In this document: positions 30,201-31,148 of the stretch, piece by piece
Position numbering within the stretch: the first letter of the stretch is position 1
Layout: the number at the start of each line of letters is the position of its first letter
Source of the DNA: Deltaproteobacteria bacterium
GTDB taxonomy: Bacteria; Desulfobacterota; Desulfomonilia; UBA1062
Assembly (NCBI GenBank): GCA_020053185.1
Contig: JAGVNP010000311.1
Span: 1-31,148, forward strand
DNA: 31,148 nt
Reading direction: 5' to 3'
Notes under the pieces: model-generated
Databases searched by the model: none
What the model was told of the DNA's origin: nothing
The model's input: the letters and a program-made list of their open reading frames with translations, nothing else
Made by a program: the position numbers and the translations under genes

Positions 30201-31148
30201 TTGTTGCGTCAGGATTCAATGGCCACACGCCCGTTGTCAGCACCTTAACTGGTCCTGCAAGGGTGAGGTTCAGCTTTGATTTTGATACCAACAATCCTGA
30301 TGAATTAAGCGAAGGCGGCACGCTTACATTCCAGTTGAGAAAGATATGCGGAACACCATCCGGAGTATCAGCGACCGGAGAATATAAATCCAGGGAAGAT
30401 ACCAGTTCATGCTGCACCGGAGGCACATGCGGAGACATACTGCGGGGCGACCTGAGCGCATCAGATGCGCCTGTATTCTCCAACAGCGGCGATCTTGTGC
30501 TTAATGTTACCCCTGAGACATATCCTGTGGAGACAACAGATCTCAAGTGGATGATGTATGTTACCAACAGGGGGAGCGGTACTGCTTACAATACTATTAT
30601 TCAGGACATTTTAGGCCCTAATTTTACATATGCAGGCTCTAAGGTAAACGGGGTGGTTGCAAACCCTCTCGTAGAACATGATACACCGTATCTTGGATAC
30701 ACCAGAATCACATGGGATCTGGACAATATCGCTGCATCGAAAACAACATTAATTGAGGAGATTATAACACCTCTTACAGGATATTCCTGTGATCTGGCTG
30801 ATACCACATCCAACATAAACGTATATTGGGGCTGCGGGGATGACCATTGCCAGGAAATAAAAGATGTACTTCTTCCCAAATTTACTTTGACCAGTTCAGA
30901 TGCGATTATCCTAACCAACTACCCTGGCCCGCTGAACATGTGCGATCAAGGCACGATCATACTGCAACTCAAGAACGCAGGCGGGGCACATGTGTACAAT
31001 TCAGAAGTGTCCCATGATTTTGCCCCGAACTCGGAAGACACAGGCCTTATCTATGTACCGGGCTCTGCAGAGGTGAGCACAGATGGGACCAATTATACTG
31101 CAACAAATGATCCGGTTATAAGCGGGAGCACAGTTACATGGCAGGGCT
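27245..31148 (+). CDS. Large secreted lamin-tail-domain and DUF11 repeat protein, 3' end outside window
   Basis: The frame is open from ATG ATG at 27245 to the window edge, 1301 codons. I checked the frame at several points between 28.0 and 31.1 kb. The leader starts MMVQGSGFRVQGLG and passes through heptamer-encoded sequence to a hydrophobic core (KPLLAILFIIASFLIPFKAS). A lamin-tail domain follows at about residues 71-200, with LVINEVMFDPTGADTGLEWI, GWDCLDKDSNTYTFP and GDSIRLRNGSDAAVDYMAYG. Behind it are at least eight DUF11/Ig-like domains, for example YTLTIANSGDGPAYGS, VSIPVTNNGNGKAYTFSL, VSYTVTLGASYPSG and LKWMMYVTNRGSGTAYNTII. Many paired cysteines suggest disulfides outside the cell. 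It is probably a surface fibre or adhesin of the same locus. No anchor can be seen because the C-terminus is missing. Confidence 0.82.
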   Translation, partial: MMVQGSGFRVQGLGRNFEIQNSNFEICNSQSANRNPQIAPHPTPYTLYLKPLLAILFIIASFLIPFKASAASTSLVINEVMFDPTGADTGLEWIEFIARNDVTITGWDCLDKDSNTYTFPSLSLKAGEIVVLHIGTGTNDLTGPVYNLYTNGAATTWLDNVGDSIRLRNGSDAAVDYMAYGNAGAWSGYTWTNNIDITYIYEGLSIGLSRDGIDTDNGTGWTEYSTSTSGNPNKTSGIGVVKTGTEEISRGDAAGGEYTLTIANSGDGPAYGSASSPYGMVVVDDYPTNFSVLSVTSVTRNGITFSSYSQSNDGDKITFTSLPVLMPGDTLEIKFKFYVDCVATIGYKTNLVTAKYHDLPDLSDAEKNEQAVLDTLVDKGTLVVKMEAIAINGTPITPTPTPAAEVGETIKVRVSLHNTDNGKLFDVASATTWGTGLTYVGNLVCNNVTCSYDSVNTKVTSTVSEIPPSTIDNTYSYTFDVRVDACENLTSTSTGTGKCLAAGGIEEGVEVIIKTPDIDYTLPTISIPYAGTQSVSIPVTNNGNGKAYTFSLDTNMESLPLSVSNIASGWTYNAGTGVFTYSAASYILPGATIPLTFDLATSVSCADRSPSGMITFTPLYYNGCTKAFAAPRKYTTFSTTNVPVVTIAKTTPNTYVHVGDPVSYTVTLGASYPSGISGNIVVTDTVPSQIVSVGASATAGSVTVSGNDITWTIAPGVADGEVLTITGTVDSDPCLQGTTITNSASFTAADTQGCPLAGSGSATIYINNNPDATIAQQKSVIGSLEACNPAGITITNTYTMGTGVSGTWAGSSFKDDLHSGGLCYMTGTAEYRLDTDDGSGTAWTAWTAISSGNLSIGSNGELQVDLSFLAAIDGDANVAGNDIQIRYKVYVCEENLGGATSVTWDLLSTLHIEGNTGSCGSNGDYVQHLLLDLYTASIALAIDIPAIIEDCGVYDATITVSMDTPAPYYDLIIDMPVGNYEYLDSLVASGFNGHTPVVSTLTGPARVRFSFDFDTNNPDELSEGGTLTFQLRKICGTPSGVSATGEYKSREDTSSCCTGGTCGDILRGDLSASDAPVFSNSGDLVLNVTPETYPVETTDLKWMMYVTNRGSGTAYNTIIQDILGPNFTYAGSKVNGVVANPLVEHDTPYLGYTRITWDLDNIAASKTTLIEEIITPLTGYSCDLADTTSNINVYWGCGDDHCQEIKDVLLPKFTLTSSDAIILTNYPGPLNMCDQGTIILQLKNAGGAHVYNSEVSHDFAPNSEDTGLIYVPGSAEVSTDGTNYTATNDPVISGSTVTWQG
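27250..27396 (+). repeat. Heptanucleotide array encoding the leader of the lamin-tail protein
   Basis: Twenty-one units in unbroken phase: GGTTCAG three times and relatives, then TTCGAA-type, then ATCCGCA/AATCGCA, then TTACACC-type units. The array spans codons 2-51 and ends at the hydrophobic core of the signal peptide. Confidence 0.85.

Overview
The window suggests a Gram-negative, probably anaerobic and uncultured bacterium. It encodes two-subunit glycyl-tRNA synthetase (GlyQ and GlyS), RecO, MoeA, a B12-binding radical SAM protein, OmpA/SPOR peptidoglycan-binding modules and a large outer-membrane-type beta protein. The recO-glyQ-glyS order and the repeat families fit Nitrospirota or Desulfobacterota-like genomes. 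That placement comes from memory of gene order and is weak.

Region 1 (1-9.5 kb) is mostly housekeeping. A partial radical SAM gene and a DUF6982-like protein with four 30-residue repeats are on the minus strand. A short RodZ-like membrane HTH protein and a tight recO-glyQ-glyS-dGTPase run are on the plus strand. moeA and a hotdog thioesterase are on the minus strand.

Region 2 (9.5-11.2 kb) is regulatory. It holds a tetR gene, a MITE-like palindrome of 131 bp, two related operator/promoter modules, a run of ten G and an attenuator-like terminator hairpin. All lie ahead of the first surface gene.

Region 3 (11.2-31.1 kb, running off the end) is a plus-strand series of six secreted-protein loci. 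In order they are: a small one-domain protein; a 991-aa DUF11-type protein; a ~1780-aa protein with DUF11, Cna-B-like, OmpA and SPOR modules; an 1873-aa protein with SPOR domains, an Ig-like region, a beta-rich outer-membrane region, TSP3 repeats and OmpA; a ~175-residue secreted protein interrupted by an in-frame TGA; and a lamin-tail-domain plus DUF11 protein of more than 1300 aa. Together they look like a cell-surface structure anchored to peptidoglycan by OmpA and SPOR domains, possibly organised around the beta protein. No sortase, PEP-CTERM or type 9 sorting tail is visible on the complete proteins. I do not recognise this as a described system.

Two repeat families run through the window. 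One is degenerate tandem heptanucleotides kept in strict 7-bp phase over as many as 21-24 units. These have entered coding sequence: they supply the stop codons of glyQ and the small surface gene, a loop of MoeA, linkers between SPOR domains, and the n-regions of the signal peptides of four consecutive surface proteins. The other is a pair of inverted arms with dRS3-like cores (ATTCCC, 8 nt, GGGAAT). Four copies occur, all in gaps between or at the 5' ends of surface genes.
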